Shown in pieces: positions 1 to 8,689 of a stretch of DNA of 64,000 nucleotides. Made by a program: the position numbers and the translations under genes. Source of the stretch: Thermotogae bacterium (GTDB taxonomy: Bacteria; Thermotogota; Thermotogae; Petrotogales; Petrotogaceae); assembly GCA_024233675.1 (NCBI GenBank), contig JACKPH010000005.1, positions 1 to 64,000 on the forward strand, read 5' to 3'. Every line of letters starts with the position of its first letter. Position 1 is the stretch's first letter. The notes below the pieces were generated by a model. The model was not told the DNA's origin. It saw only the letters and a list, made by a program, of their open reading frames with translations, and searched no databases.

Positions 1-1
1 A

Positions 2-580
2 AGAATTTTTATAGTTATAGCTATTGTTCTTGTTATTACTTTTTTCCTTGAAAAATCACCCGAATATAATAGTGATATAAATACATATTTTTTTATAGGA
101 GTCATAATATTTGCCGTTTTTTCCTTTTTTCTCAATGTAAAAAGAGGTTATTCTTTTGTTTTTTCTTTTCTCAGTGCCGCAAGTATTATATGTCTTATGA
201 TTTCATTTAATTTTGAAGGTATTCTTTTCGGAATTTTTTATTCTTTCGGTATGGGAATTTCCGTTTTCAGTCTTTATCTTGTATGGAAATATCCTTTTCA
301 TAACTGTAAATGGCTTGAAGGTCTTGCTTATGAAGTTTCCGAAAAAATACAGACAAAAGGAAAGTATTCTTCAAAACCCATTATAATTAAAATAAACAGT
401 TCTAAAACATTCCTTACAGGAAACAGAAACCTGAAAATATGGTTTAAAAAAGATCATGTTGTTTTAAAAATATCAAAAAAATTTCATAAAAATTTAAATT
501 ATCCAAATCTTGAAGATTTTTCCGAACTTTTTCTCAGAGAAATAATTAACTACAAAAATTTTAGTAAAACGGAGGTATAA
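2..580 (+). CDS. Integral membrane protein, 5'-truncated by the window edge
   Basis: The frame is open from the first complete codon of the window, so the true start lies upstream and about 192 C-terminal residues are visible. An internal ATG at 197 is in frame but is probably not the start, because the upstream codons keep encoding membrane segments. About four hydrophobic helices (visible residues 2-16, 30-45, 51-68, 72-95) are followed by a basic, soluble tail of about 95 residues. The stop codon sits within the leader of the ABC ATPase gene, with a 2 bp gap, so the two are almost certainly co-transcribed. I do not recognise the family. A role with the ABC exporter is inferred from position only. 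Confidence 0.7.
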   Translation, partial: RIFIVIAIVLVITFFLEKSPEYNSDINTYFFIGVIIFAVFSFFLNVKRGYSFVFSFLSAASIICLMISFNFEGILFGIFYSFGMGISVFSLYLVWKYPFHNCKWLEGLAYEVSEKIQTKGKYSSKPIIIKINSSKTFLTGNRNLKIWFKKDHVVLKISKKFHKNLNYPNLEDFSELFLREIINYKNFSKTEV

Positions 581-582
581 AG

Positions 583-1332
583 ATGATTAAAACTATTAAT
601 CTTACAAAGAATTTCGGAGATTTCGCCGCTGTAAAAAATCTTAATCTTGATATTAAAAAAGGTGAAATTTACGGATTTTTAGGTCCTAACGGTGCCGGTA
701 AAACAACAACAATGAGAATGCTTACAGGTACACTAAATTACACTTCGGGAAGTGTAATAATAAATGACATGGATTTAAGAAAAAATGAACTTAAACTGAA
801 ATCAATAATGGGTGTTGTACCTGATGAACCGAAAATGTATGAAAATCTTAAAGGTTTTGAATTTATAGAGTTTATAATGGGAATTTATAACTGTAAAAAA
901 GAAGAAACACAGAAAAGATTTGAAGAAATCTGCGAAGCCTTTTCCATTGATTTTCTTTCAAATTATATAGGTGATTATTCTCACGGTATGAAACAGAAAT
1001 TAATGGTATCAAGTGTTTTAATGAGAAAGCCGGATGTTATTTTTCTCGATGAACCTACTGTAGGCCTTGATGCAAGGTCAGCAAAAATATTAAAAATGCT
1101 TATAGAAAAATACAAAAATGAGGGTTCAACTATTTTCCTAACAACACATATACTTGAAATTGCAGAAAAAATGTGTGACAGAATAGGTATTATAAACAAA
1201 GGCGAAATAATAGCAGAAGGTACTATGGAAGATCTTAAGAAACTTTCAACCACAGGACAGAATTCTCTTGAGGATATTTTCCTTGAACTTACAGGAGAAG
1301 ATGAAATCTCTGATATTGTAGACGAAATATAA
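583..1332 (+). CDS. ABC transporter ATP-binding protein (ABC-2/exporter type)
   Basis: This 249-residue nucleotide-binding subunit should hydrolyse ATP on the cytoplasmic face to drive an exporter. Walker A GPNGAGKTT is at about residues 34-42, the signature appears as YSHGMKQK near 132-139, and Walker B VIFLDEP is near 152-158 and is followed by a D-loop GLD. The signature starts SHG rather than SGG, which is common in ABC-2 exporters. The start is an ATG with GGAGG seven bases upstream. The membrane partner follows 11 bp downstream and a membrane protein lies 2 bp upstream, so the three form an operon. The substrate cannot be told from the sequence. Lipid, peptide or drug export are all possible. 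Confidence 0.93.
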   Translation: MIKTINLTKNFGDFAAVKNLNLDIKKGEIYGFLGPNGAGKTTTMRMLTGTLNYTSGSVIINDMDLRKNELKLKSIMGVVPDEPKMYENLKGFEFIEFIMGIYNCKKEETQKRFEEICEAFSIDFLSNYIGDYSHGMKQKLMVSSVLMRKPDVIFLDEPTVGLDARSAKILKMLIEKYKNEGSTIFLTTHILEIAEKMCDRIGIINKGEIIAEGTMEDLKKLSTTGQNSLEDIFLELTGEDEISDIVDEI

Positions 1333-1343
1333 GGAGGTCCGTT

Positions 1344-2972
1344 ATGAGTCAGTTAACTCTTTTATTGAAATACTCTTTTAAAAATAAAGTAAGACCGAAA
1401 AAAGATAAATACGGTCAGGAAAAGAAATCTTCAGCAATGTCCGGTGTTTTCGGATATTTACTTCCGGCAGCTGTTTTCGGTATATTTATAGGATTTTTGT
1501 TTTTTATGACATTTCAGAATTTAAATATACCTCTTGCGGATTTCGGTATATCAAGCAGTTTTTCACTCATGGATATTTTCCTTTCAATATCTCTTATAGG
1601 TCTTGGAATATTCTTTTTTATAAGTTATTCACCGAGTATTATTGTTAATCTTTTTGATTCGGAAATGACAGGAATTCTTTTAACAATGCCTGTTAAAAAA
1701 TCAACAATTTTCCTTAGTGCTGCTGTAGACAGCCTTTTGCTTTCGGGTTTATCACTCGGTATGATGATTCCGCTTGGTGTTATTTATCCTATAATTTACG
1801 GAAATTCTTTAAATTTAAGTATTCCTCACATGATTTTTTCTTTTGTTGTAATGATTATAAGTCTTTTACTTTTTATAGGAATACTTTTGGGTGTATCCCT
1901 TCTCGGCGGTATCTTTATGTCTAATTTTATGGGAAAAACAGCAGCAAAGAAACTTTCAATGCTTGCATATTTCGGAGCTATACTTCTTTATGTTTTTGCT
2001 GCAAACTTTATCACTCCTGATAAAATAAATGTTTCTAATGCCGAAGTACTTGTAAATAATCTTAAAAACGCACTCGGTTTTGTACTGAGTCCTTTATGGC
2101 CGCATACACATTTTCTCGGTGCTATGAGAGGAAGCTTTATTTCATTTCTTATACTTGTACTTATGAATATTGTTATTTATTATCTTGTATTTTTACTTAC
2201 GAGAAATATGAATATGATATCCACAGGTAAAAAAATAAAAGAAAAAAAATCAGATTATAAAGTTTCATCCAATCCTCTTCTGAAAAAAGATTTAAAACTT
2301 TTATTCAGAGATTCACAGTCACTTTTTCTATTACTTTATCCTTTAATATTTCCTTTTATACTATTCTTTACAGGATCTATTAATATGGCATTCATCTCAA
2401 TTATGTTCAATTTTATTGCGTCTTTTTATGCCTCCTTTCTTTCTGTTATGATGATTATGGAAGAAAGAAAAATATGGCCTAACCCTAAACTTTACCCTAT
2501 AGACACCAAGAGATTAATAAAATCTAAAATATATATACCTATAATTATATTTGCAGGAGAATTTTTAATTCTTGATATTGTTTCATTTTTCTTCTCAGGA
2601 TTTGAAAGTCTGATTTTCGGATTAATTATGCTTATTCCTGTACTTATTATTCTTATTTATTCATCACTTGTCGGTGCGAAAATGTTTTTCAAAAATCCGA
2701 AAAGAGATGTTAAACAGAAAAATATTCTTTCAGGTAAAGAAACTATTACACTCGAAGGTCTTAGTATTGTATTTTCACTCGGAATATTTATTCCTATGAG
2801 TGCATTGTCAGTATACATAAAATCAGGACCTTTCTGGATATTCGAAAAAATGTCTCCTGTACTCAATTATCTTATACTTTTGGGAATACCTTTATTACTT
2901 ATTTTTCTTCTTATATATCTTTGTAAAAAAGAATCAAAAGAACTCAATATATTACTTGAAAAAGAAGAATAA
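1344..2972 (+). CDS. ABC exporter permease subunit
   Basis: This 542-residue polytopic membrane protein is probably the permease of the adjacent ATPase. Hydrophobic helices lie at about 35-60, 75-100, 125-150, 160-190 and 205-225. A second cluster of helices lies in the C-terminal half, including strongly hydrophobic segments near 325-370 and 395-440 and a final pair. The two halves are separated by a charged region near 290-310 (many Lys). It resembles the long permeases of ABC-2-like exporters rather than the short six-helix type. The start has AAGGAGG eight bases upstream. The gene ends in a bidirectional terminator shared with the convergent DUF4130 gene. Confidence 0.85.
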   Translation: MSQLTLLLKYSFKNKVRPKKDKYGQEKKSSAMSGVFGYLLPAAVFGIFIGFLFFMTFQNLNIPLADFGISSSFSLMDIFLSISLIGLGIFFFISYSPSIIVNLFDSEMTGILLTMPVKKSTIFLSAAVDSLLLSGLSLGMMIPLGVIYPIIYGNSLNLSIPHMIFSFVVMIISLLLFIGILLGVSLLGGIFMSNFMGKTAAKKLSMLAYFGAILLYVFAANFITPDKINVSNAEVLVNNLKNALGFVLSPLWPHTHFLGAMRGSFISFLILVLMNIVIYYLVFLLTRNMNMISTGKKIKEKKSDYKVSSNPLLKKDLKLLFRDSQSLFLLLYPLIFPFILFFTGSINMAFISIMFNFIASFYASFLSVMMIMEERKIWPNPKLYPIDTKRLIKSKIYIPIIIFAGEFLILDIVSFFFSGFESLIFGLIMLIPVLIILIYSSLVGAKMFFKNPKRDVKQKNILSGKETITLEGLSIVFSLGIFIPMSALSVYIKSGPFWIFEKMSPVLNYLILLGIPLLLIFLLIYLCKKESKELNILLEKEE

Positions 2973-2990
2973 CCTTTAAGGTTATTCTTC
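2964..2990. terminator. Bidirectional intrinsic terminator
   Basis: An 11 bp stem (GAAGAATAACC / GGTTATTCTTC) with a five-base loop lies between the convergent ABC permease gene and the DUF4130 gene. A-rich and T-rich flanks on both sides suit termination in both directions. The core resembles terminators at 8666 and 51717. Confidence 0.8.
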
Positions 2991-2991
2991 T

Positions 2992-3729
2992 TTAATATTT
3001 TTCAATCAGATATTTCCAGTATCTTACAGGTATGAACTGAAACTGGAGTTTTCTGTTTTCTCTTTCCTTTATAGCTATACTTTCATGATAATTATTCCAT
3101 AAATTCTGATACACTTTTTCTTCTTCATGATATGCCTCTACGAGTTTTCCGTATTCGAATCTATCAACTTTATAATAATTTATATTTTTTTTATCGTATA
3201 TAAGACAGTAATTTCTGTTTATGTCATGAATTATCCATTTTTCATTCAGTCTGTTTTTAAAATGTCCTGCCATAAGAGGCAGTATATCGTTATCAGGATT
3301 TATAACAGAATAATAAGATTCATCATTAAGTCTTCTGAATCTTACCAGTCCGAGAAATCTGTGTGCTTCACCTTCAGTATTTCTTATACTTCTGTTAAGT
3401 TTTAAAATATCATAATCCGATAAATCCTTTATCAGATTTTTTTTACTGATAATTGATTTTTTCATATAATTAAAAGTATTCACAAGAACATTTTCATCTT
3501 TCGAAAGGTATCCTAAATATATATTTCTGAGAACATCATAATCAGTTTTATCTTTTATATAGGAAAACATGTAATCAGATATAAGCGAATCTGTCTTTGT
3601 ATATTTTATTTCACTGCTCAGGAAATTTTTTCTGTTTTTGGTTATCAGTAAAGGATTTATATTATTTTTAAGCAGCCCGTAATACAAAGTAAGTAGTCCT
3701 GAAAATGTACCGTCATAAATAATTATCAT
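2992..3729 (-). CDS. DUF4130 / TIGR03915-type probable DNA metabolism protein
   Basis: This 245-residue soluble protein matches, from memory, the family annotated as a probable DNA metabolism protein that is nearly always found beside a radical SAM partner. In other bacteria the DUF4130 domain is also found fused to a uracil-DNA glycosylase-like domain. It begins MIIIYDGTFSG and has the conserved central stretch ending HRFLGLVRFR and a C-terminal FIPVRYWKYL. I placed the start at the ATG at 3729 because GGAGGTG lies seven bases upstream. The frame stays open to 3759. The gene overlaps the 3' end of the radical SAM gene by 17 bp, which points to translational coupling. The biochemical activity is not established. 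Confidence 0.8.
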   Translation of the reverse strand: MIIIYDGTFSGLLTLYYGLLKNNINPLLITKNRKNFLSSEIKYTKTDSLISDYMFSYIKDKTDYDVLRNIYLGYLSKDENVLVNTFNYMKKSIISKKNLIKDLSDYDILKLNRSIRNTEGEAHRFLGLVRFRRLNDESYYSVINPDNDILPLMAGHFKNRLNEKWIIHDINRNYCLIYDKKNINYYKVDRFEYGKLVEAYHEEEKVYQNLWNNYHESIAIKERENRKLQFQFIPVRYWKYLIEKY

Positions 3730-4987
3730 TTCCGTACACCTCCGGTAAATTTTTTTCATACGGTAGTTTTATAAATAATCCGTTTTTTTTGTCTTTTATC
3801 ATATTTTTTAAATCCCCGGCATCTTTATATATAAAACCGTAATATTTTCCTTTACATGTTATAAAATATTTTGCCCTTTTCAAAACAACACCGAAACTTT
3901 TTAAATTTTCGAAATCAAGAACAGAATACTTCCTTGCTCCGATTATTCTTAAGGCTGATTTTATTCCTATACCGGGTATTCTTATTAAAGTATCATAATC
4001 CGCGCTGTTTATTTCTATAGGGAAATAATTAAGATTATTAAGTGCCCAGAAACTTTTCGGATCTATATCATAATCCAGAAATTTTTTTGAATTTTCAAAA
4101 AGTTCATTTACATTAAAATTATATACTCTTATCAGCCAATCCGCCTGATAAAGTCTGTGCTCCCTAACCATTTTTTCATTTTTGTCAGGAAGTCTGTTAT
4201 CTTCATTAACTTTTACAAAAGCTGAATAATATACTCTTTTAAGGCTGTAACTTTTATAAAGATTGTCTGAAAGCTTCATTATGGTAAAATCATTTTCAGG
4301 AGAAGCTCCTACTATAAGCTGTGTTGACTGTCCGGCAGGTATAAATGACGGAGTATTCCGGAACTTCTTTTTATCCTGACATATTTCCAGTGCACCGTCA
4401 CCGAGATTTTTCATAGGAAGAAGAATAGATTTTTTATTTTTCTGAGGTGCAAGTTTTTTTAAACTTTCTTCACTTGGAAGTTCTATATTAACACTCATTC
4501 TGTCTGCATAAAAACCAGCTTCCCTTAAAAGTTTAGCATCGGCTCCCGGTATTGCTTTTAAATGTATATATCCGTTAAATCTGTGAACTGTTCTGAGTGT
4601 TTTAACTACTTTAAGCATCATTTCCATTGTATGATCAGGATTTTTTATTATGGCTGAACTAAGAAAAAGACCTTCTATGTAATTTCTTTTATAAAATCCT
4701 ATGGTAAGTTCTGTTATTTCCGCAGGGGTAAAAGAAGCTCTTTTTACATCGTTGCTTTTTCTGTTTATACAGTAAGCACAGTCAAAAATACAGTCGTTTG
4801 AATAAAGTATTTTAAGAAGTGATATACATCTTCCGTCTGATGACCATGAATGACATATACCTGATGACGATGTATTTCCCACGGAATTATTGCCGCCTTT
4901 TCTTTCTACTCCGCTTGAAGAACATGAAACATCATATTTTGCGGCACCTGACAATATATTAAGTTTTTCAATAACTTCCATATTCAT
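3713..4987 (-). CDS. Radical SAM protein, putative DNA modification/repair (TIGR03916-like)
   Basis: This 424-residue protein should bind a [4Fe-4S] cluster and cleave S-adenosylmethionine. The cluster motif is C-x3-C-x2-C at about residues 64-71 (within NDCIFDCAYC). Near residues 335-347 it carries a helix-hairpin-helix (IPGIGIKSALRII), a DNA-binding element that supports a DNA substrate. I chose the ATG at 4987 because AAGGTGA lies five bases before it. Upstream in-frame ATG codons lack a site. A TGATATAAT extended -10 lies about 36 bp upstream. It is coupled to the DUF4130 gene. The reaction is unknown; repair or modification of DNA bases is inferred from the family name and the HhH motif. 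Confidence 0.85.
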   Translation of the reverse strand: MNMEVIEKLNILSGAAKYDVSCSSSGVERKGGNNSVGNTSSSGICHSWSSDGRCISLLKILYSNDCIFDCAYCINRKSNDVKRASFTPAEITELTIGFYKRNYIEGLFLSSAIIKNPDHTMEMMLKVVKTLRTVHRFNGYIHLKAIPGADAKLLREAGFYADRMSVNIELPSEESLKKLAPQKNKKSILLPMKNLGDGALEICQDKKKFRNTPSFIPAGQSTQLIVGASPENDFTIMKLSDNLYKSYSLKRVYYSAFVKVNEDNRLPDKNEKMVREHRLYQADWLIRVYNFNVNELFENSKKFLDYDIDPKSFWALNNLNYFPIEINSADYDTLIRIPGIGIKSALRIIGARKYSVLDFENLKSFGVVLKRAKYFITCKGKYYGFIYKDAGDLKNMIKDKKNGLFIKLPYEKNLPEVYGNDNYL

Positions 4988-5022
4988 ATAAATCACCTTC
5001 ATATTATACAAATGTATAATAT

Positions 5023-5050
5023 ATTATATCATAAAAATAATTTTTCTCAA
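5023..5050 (-). promoter_or_regulatory. Promoter for the radical SAM-DUF4130 operon
   Basis: On the minus strand TATAAT (5028-5023) is preceded by TGA, giving an extended -10. A TTGAGA-like -35 box lies 16 bp further upstream (5050-5045). The same 140 bp gap also has to hold the divergent promoter for ahcY, where a TATAAT at 5084-5089 has no good -35 box. Confidence 0.5.
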
Positions 5051-5127
5051 AATTTAATGTTTATATACATGAAAATATGATAATATAATAATATGGAACT
5101 ATTTCTTATAAAACGGAGGTTGAAAAA

Positions 5128-6336
5128 ATGTTTGAATCCGGTCATCAGAAAATAAACTGGGTAAAATCTTTTATGAAAGTTGTTAATTCACTTAAAGCTG
5201 AATATGAAAATGAAAAACCTTTCAGCGGTACAAATGTTGCAATGAGTATTCATCTCGAAGCAAAAACTGCTTACCTTTCAATAATACTTAAAGAACTCGG
5301 TGCAAATGTTTTTATTACCGGAAGTAACCCGCTGACTACACAACCTGATGTTGCCGGAGCTCTTTCGGAATTCGGAATAAATGTTTTTGCTGAAAAAACT
5401 CTTGATGAATCCGTTTACTGGAAAAATATAGACAGGGTTCTTGAATCAAAACCGAATATTATAATAGATGACGGAGCTGATTTGGGTATAAGATACCTTG
5501 AAAACACAGATTTTAATCCTCAGAATCTTTGGGGTATTTGTGAAGAAACAACTACAGGTGTAAAAAGATATAAATCACTATACAACAGAAATAAACTTCC
5601 TGTACCTGTGATTCTTGTTAATGATTCACATATGAAATACCTTTTTGATAACAGATACGGTACCGGTCAGTCTACATGGGACGGTATTATAAGATCGACA
5701 AATACAACGGTTACAGGTAAAAATGTCGTTGTAGGCGGTTACGGATGGTGCGGAAGAGGTATTGCAATGAGAGCAAAAGGATTAGGGGCTAATGTTATAG
5801 TAACCGAAGTTGATCCTATAAAATCAATAGAAGCTGTTATGGACGGATTCAGGGTTATGAAAATGGATGATGCTGCAAAAATAGGCGACATATTTGTAAC
5901 TGCAACAGGAGATATTGATATAATAACTGAAAAACATTTCAGAGTAATGAAAGAAGGCGCCTTACTTGCTAATTCAGGACATTTTGATGTTGAAGTAAAA
6001 GTAGCTGATCTTGAAAGAATAAAATCATCAAAAAAAGAAGTAAAACCCGGTATAGAAGAATATACTGTTGACGGTAAAAAACTTTATCTTTTAGGTAAAG
6101 GCAGACTTGTAAATCTTGTAAACGGTGACGGTCATCCTATTGAAATAATGGATCTTTCTTTCAGTCTCCAGCTTGAAGCTGCAAAATATCTTAAAGATAA
6201 CAGAAATTCAAAAGAATTATTCATAAAACCTGTTCCTGAAGAAATCGATAAAAAAATAGCAGGAATTAAACTTGAAACTCTTGGTATTAATATAGACAGT
6301 CTTTCCGAGGAACAAATTAAATATCTTAACAGTTAA
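5128..6336 (+). CDS. ahcY: S-adenosylhomocysteinase
   Basis: This 402-residue cytosolic enzyme cleaves S-adenosylhomocysteine to adenosine and homocysteine and uses tightly bound NAD. The Rossmann motif GGYGWCGRG is at about 201-209. The N-terminal catalytic region has SIHLEAKTA and GSNPLTTQPDVA, the middle has ETTTGVKRY, and the C-terminal end has NLVNGDGHP. It is shorter than the 430-470 residues of many homologues and lacks their middle insertion, as in the compact thermophile enzymes. The start has GGAGGTTG. The adjacent radical SAM operon on the other strand consumes SAM, but that enzyme class makes 5'-deoxyadenosine rather than SAH, so no direct link should be assumed. Confidence 0.96.
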   Translation: MFESGHQKINWVKSFMKVVNSLKAEYENEKPFSGTNVAMSIHLEAKTAYLSIILKELGANVFITGSNPLTTQPDVAGALSEFGINVFAEKTLDESVYWKNIDRVLESKPNIIIDDGADLGIRYLENTDFNPQNLWGICEETTTGVKRYKSLYNRNKLPVPVILVNDSHMKYLFDNRYGTGQSTWDGIIRSTNTTVTGKNVVVGGYGWCGRGIAMRAKGLGANVIVTEVDPIKSIEAVMDGFRVMKMDDAAKIGDIFVTATGDIDIITEKHFRVMKEGALLANSGHFDVEVKVADLERIKSSKKEVKPGIEEYTVDGKKLYLLGKGRLVNLVNGDGHPIEIMDLSFSLQLEAAKYLKDNRNSKELFIKPVPEEIDKKIAGIKLETLGINIDSLSEEQIKYLNS

Positions 6337-6354
6337 TTTTACGGGGTGCTTATT

Positions 6355-7257
6355 TTGAATACTGCTATTTTAGTTTTAATTATTATTTTTATTGTTTATA
6401 CCGCATTTTCTTATTTCTTTTCTAATGTTGTTACAAAACCAAAAATAAGTGATTACCTTTATACAATGGACTATGCTGTAGAAAACGGTGATGTTTCCGA
6501 AAAAGAAATATCTGAATATTTAAAAAATGAATTTTTTGTAGATTCACCGTACGGATACAAAATTCACTGTTCTTTTTTTTATAATAACTCAGATAAAACT
6601 GTTGTCTGTTCACACGGAATAACATGGTCACTTGCCGGATCTCTGAAATATCTGAAAATATTTAAAGATTTAGGTTTCAATGTGATGATTTATGATCACA
6701 GAAATCATGGTTTATCCGGCGGAAAGAATACCACTTTCGGATATTATGAAAAAAATGATTTGAAAACTGTTGTGGACTGGATTTATGAAAATACTGACTC
6801 TGAAATAGTCGGGGTACACGGAGAATCTATGGGGGGAGGAACTGTTATTCAGTATTCCGCCATTGATAAAAGAATTGATTTCTGTATTGCTGACTGTCCT
6901 TTTTCCGATTTAAAAAAACTCTTAAAAATAAGGGCAAAAAATGATTTTTTTAAAGGTGCCGGAATATTTATTGATTTTTCTTCTTTTATATCTTTTATTA
7001 AAACAGGTTTCTTTTTTTCATATTCATCACCGCTCAAAGTAATTAAAAATATAGATATTCCTGTTTTATTTGTCCATGGTCTTGAAGACAGATATATTCC
7101 CTGTGAAATGAGCATAGAAATGTATCGTGAAAAACCTGATAAAAAAGATATATTACTCGTTGAAAATGCTAAGCACGCCGGTTCCCTTTATTCTGACAAA
7201 AAACTTTATACGGAAAAACTTATATCTTTTTTTAAAAAATACGGTATTTTAAAATAA
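6355..7257 (+). CDS. Alpha/beta hydrolase, membrane-anchored
   Basis: This protein of about 300 residues has one N-terminal hydrophobic helix (residues 2-22) followed by an alpha/beta-hydrolase domain. The nucleophile elbow is HGESMGGG near residues 155-162, and the oxyanion-side motif is CSHGITWS. The likely acid is the Asp of LEDRYIP and the likely base is the His of NAKHAGS near the C terminus. It resembles the YqkD-type hydrolases, whose substrates are mostly unknown. I prefer the TTG at 6355 because GGGGTG ends six bases before it. The GTG at 6346 lies within that site. It starts 18 bp after ahcY and is probably in the same transcript, and it ends at a terminator shared with the MBL gene. 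Confidence 0.83.
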   Translation: MNTAILVLIIIFIVYTAFSYFFSNVVTKPKISDYLYTMDYAVENGDVSEKEISEYLKNEFFVDSPYGYKIHCSFFYNNSDKTVVCSHGITWSLAGSLKYLKIFKDLGFNVMIYDHRNHGLSGGKNTTFGYYEKNDLKTVVDWIYENTDSEIVGVHGESMGGGTVIQYSAIDKRIDFCIADCPFSDLKKLLKIRAKNDFFKGAGIFIDFSSFISFIKTGFFFSYSSPLKVIKNIDIPVLFVHGLEDRYIPCEMSIEMYREKPDKKDILLVENAKHAGSLYSDKKLYTEKLISFFKKYGILK

Positions 7258-7285
7258 AACAAACGGACTTAAAGTCCGTTTGTTT
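7257..7285. terminator. Bidirectional intrinsic terminator
   Basis: A 13 bp perfect stem (AAACAAACGGACT / AGTCCGTTTGTTT) with loop TAA lies between the convergent hydrolase and MBL-fold genes and overlaps the stop codons. Confidence 0.85.
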
Positions 7286-7997
7286 ATATTTCAAAGATTT
7301 TACCCGCTCCGAATTCAAAATATTTATTTTCATATCTGTTCTTTATATATTCTCTTGTCTGCTCACCGCTGCAATGTGTAGGTGCAAGAAATTCAGGTTC
7401 GGCAGCAATTATTTCCTCTATTTTTTCCTCAAGAACATCATCATACAGTTTATAAAAATGATATCCGCCTATAAAAAGATATATATCATCTGTAAACGCA
7501 TCTTTTACATAATTTGCAAGAGTACCGGCTCCCATATGTGAACATCCTGCAATAAGTATATTTCCGAGCCTGGTATTTATAATAAGCGACTGTTCCTTTT
7601 TATTATCACCCATTACCCCGGTAGAATGAATATCCATATCAAAACTTGTAGGTGAAGTAATTTCCATAACATCTTTTTTACAGTCAGTTATTCTGTTATA
7701 AAGACTTTTATTTTCTAAATTAGGAATAATAAATTTTCCGACTGAATAATTCTTTGCTATATATTCAATTCCTCCGGTATGATCATAGTCATCATGTGAT
7801 ATAAATACATAATCAATTGATGAAAGATCGGGAGCTGCTATTTTAAGATTATTTTCAAGAATTTCAGGATTATTTCCCGTATCAAAAAGTATGCTATTAT
7901 ATTTTGTTCTTATAAGTGCGGAAAAACCCCAGTCTCTTTTGTATGATGTATCACATCTGTAATTATCAACAATTCCTGTTATAGTTAATTTATCCAT
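7284..7997 (-). CDS. MBL-fold metallohydrolase
   Basis: This 237-residue metallo-beta-lactamase-fold protein has the metal motif SHDDYDHTGG at about residues 66-75. The usual H-x-H-x-D-H therefore reads H-D-D-Y-D-H, as in the subgroup annotated as 7,8-dihydropterin-6-methyl-4-(beta-D-ribofuranosyl)-aminobenzene-5'-phosphate synthase. Further ligand candidates are the His in AGCSHMG, the His in GGYHFYKL and the C-terminal His of PTHCSG. The ATG has GGAGGG seven bases upstream. It is transcribed divergently from the ferritin-like gene. The pterin assignment is a family label only, and the substrate here is unknown. Confidence 0.85.
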   Translation of the reverse strand: MDKLTITGIVDNYRCDTSYKRDWGFSALIRTKYNSILFDTGNNPEILENNLKIAAPDLSSIDYVFISHDDYDHTGGIEYIAKNYSVGKFIIPNLENKSLYNRITDCKKDVMEITSPTSFDMDIHSTGVMGDNKKEQSLIINTRLGNILIAGCSHMGAGTLANYVKDAFTDDIYLFIGGYHFYKLYDDVLEEKIEEIIAAEPEFLAPTHCSGEQTREYIKNRYENKYFEFGAGKIFEI

Positions 7998-8110
7998 ATC
8001 AATCCCTCCGATAATTTATCTTATATTAAATTATACTACTATGTTAATTAAAATATCTTTAAAAAAGAGATTTTTTTAAATTTAATTTTTATAAATTTTT
8101 AAATTCTTTT

Positions 8111-8139
8111 TTGATATTTTCTTTACAAAATGATATAAT
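8111..8139 (+). promoter_or_regulatory. SigA-type promoter of the ferritin-like gene
   Basis: TTGATA (8111-8116), a 17 bp spacer and TATAAT (8134-8139) preceded by TGA. The start codon lies 26 bp after the -10 box. Confidence 0.75.
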
Positions 8140-8164
8140 TTATACAAACATTCGGAGGTGAAAT

Positions 8165-8662
8165 ATGAATAAAAGTGTAACCGGTATTCTTAAATATGCT
8201 CTTTCAAAAGAAAAAGAAGGTCAGAAATTTTATTCTTCAAAACTGAATGACCTGAAAAATGAAATTACAAAAGAAATTTTTTCTTATCTTTCAGAAATGG
8301 AAAACGGCCATATGGATTATATTTCTAATTTACTTGATTACTATTCCGAAGAAAAAAGTACTGATAACTTTGATATTCATATGGATGAATTTTTTGACAT
8401 ACGTGAAATAACTGATATTACAGGATCAAAGATTTCAGATATTACTGATGAACTTCCTATAGTAAGAATGGCCTATCTTATAGAAGATGATTTTGTAAAA
8501 TTTTATGAATTAACCGCGGAAAAAACAGATGATGAAAAAATAAAAAATATACTTTTAAAATTATCAGAATGGGAAAAAAACCACAGAAATATTCTTTTAA
8601 ATCTTTATGATGAAATGAAAAAACAATACTGGAATGAAATGGGATTTGAACCGTTATTCTAA
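8165..8662 (+). CDS. Ferritin-like/rubrerythrin-family diiron protein
   Basis: This 165-residue, mostly helical cytosolic protein has the spacing of a four-helix diiron bundle. Candidate ligands are Glu in KEKEGQKFY (about residue 18), the E-x-x-x-H-like stretch EMENGH (about 50), Glu in YELTAEK (about 118) and E-x-x-H in EWEKNH (about 138). It lacks the C-terminal rubredoxin domain of full rubrerythrins. Family members act in oxygen or peroxide detoxification or as iron-binding proteins. The role here is inferred. It has its own strong promoter and ends at a terminator shared with rnfB. Confidence 0.8.
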   Translation: MNKSVTGILKYALSKEKEGQKFYSSKLNDLKNEITKEIFSYLSEMENGHMDYISNLLDYYSEEKSTDNFDIHMDEFFDIREITDITGSKISDITDELPIVRMAYLIEDDFVKFYELTAEKTDDEKIKNILLKLSEWEKNHRNILLNLYDEMKKQYWNEMGFEPLF

Positions 8663-8665
8663 AAA

Positions 8666-8689
8666 AAATAACCCCTTAAGGGGTTATTT
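8666..8689. terminator. Bidirectional intrinsic terminator
   Basis: Perfect 10 bp stem (AAATAACCCC / GGGGTTATTT) with loop TTAA, with A and T runs on both sides. It closes the ferritin-like gene and the RNF operon. Confidence 0.9.
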
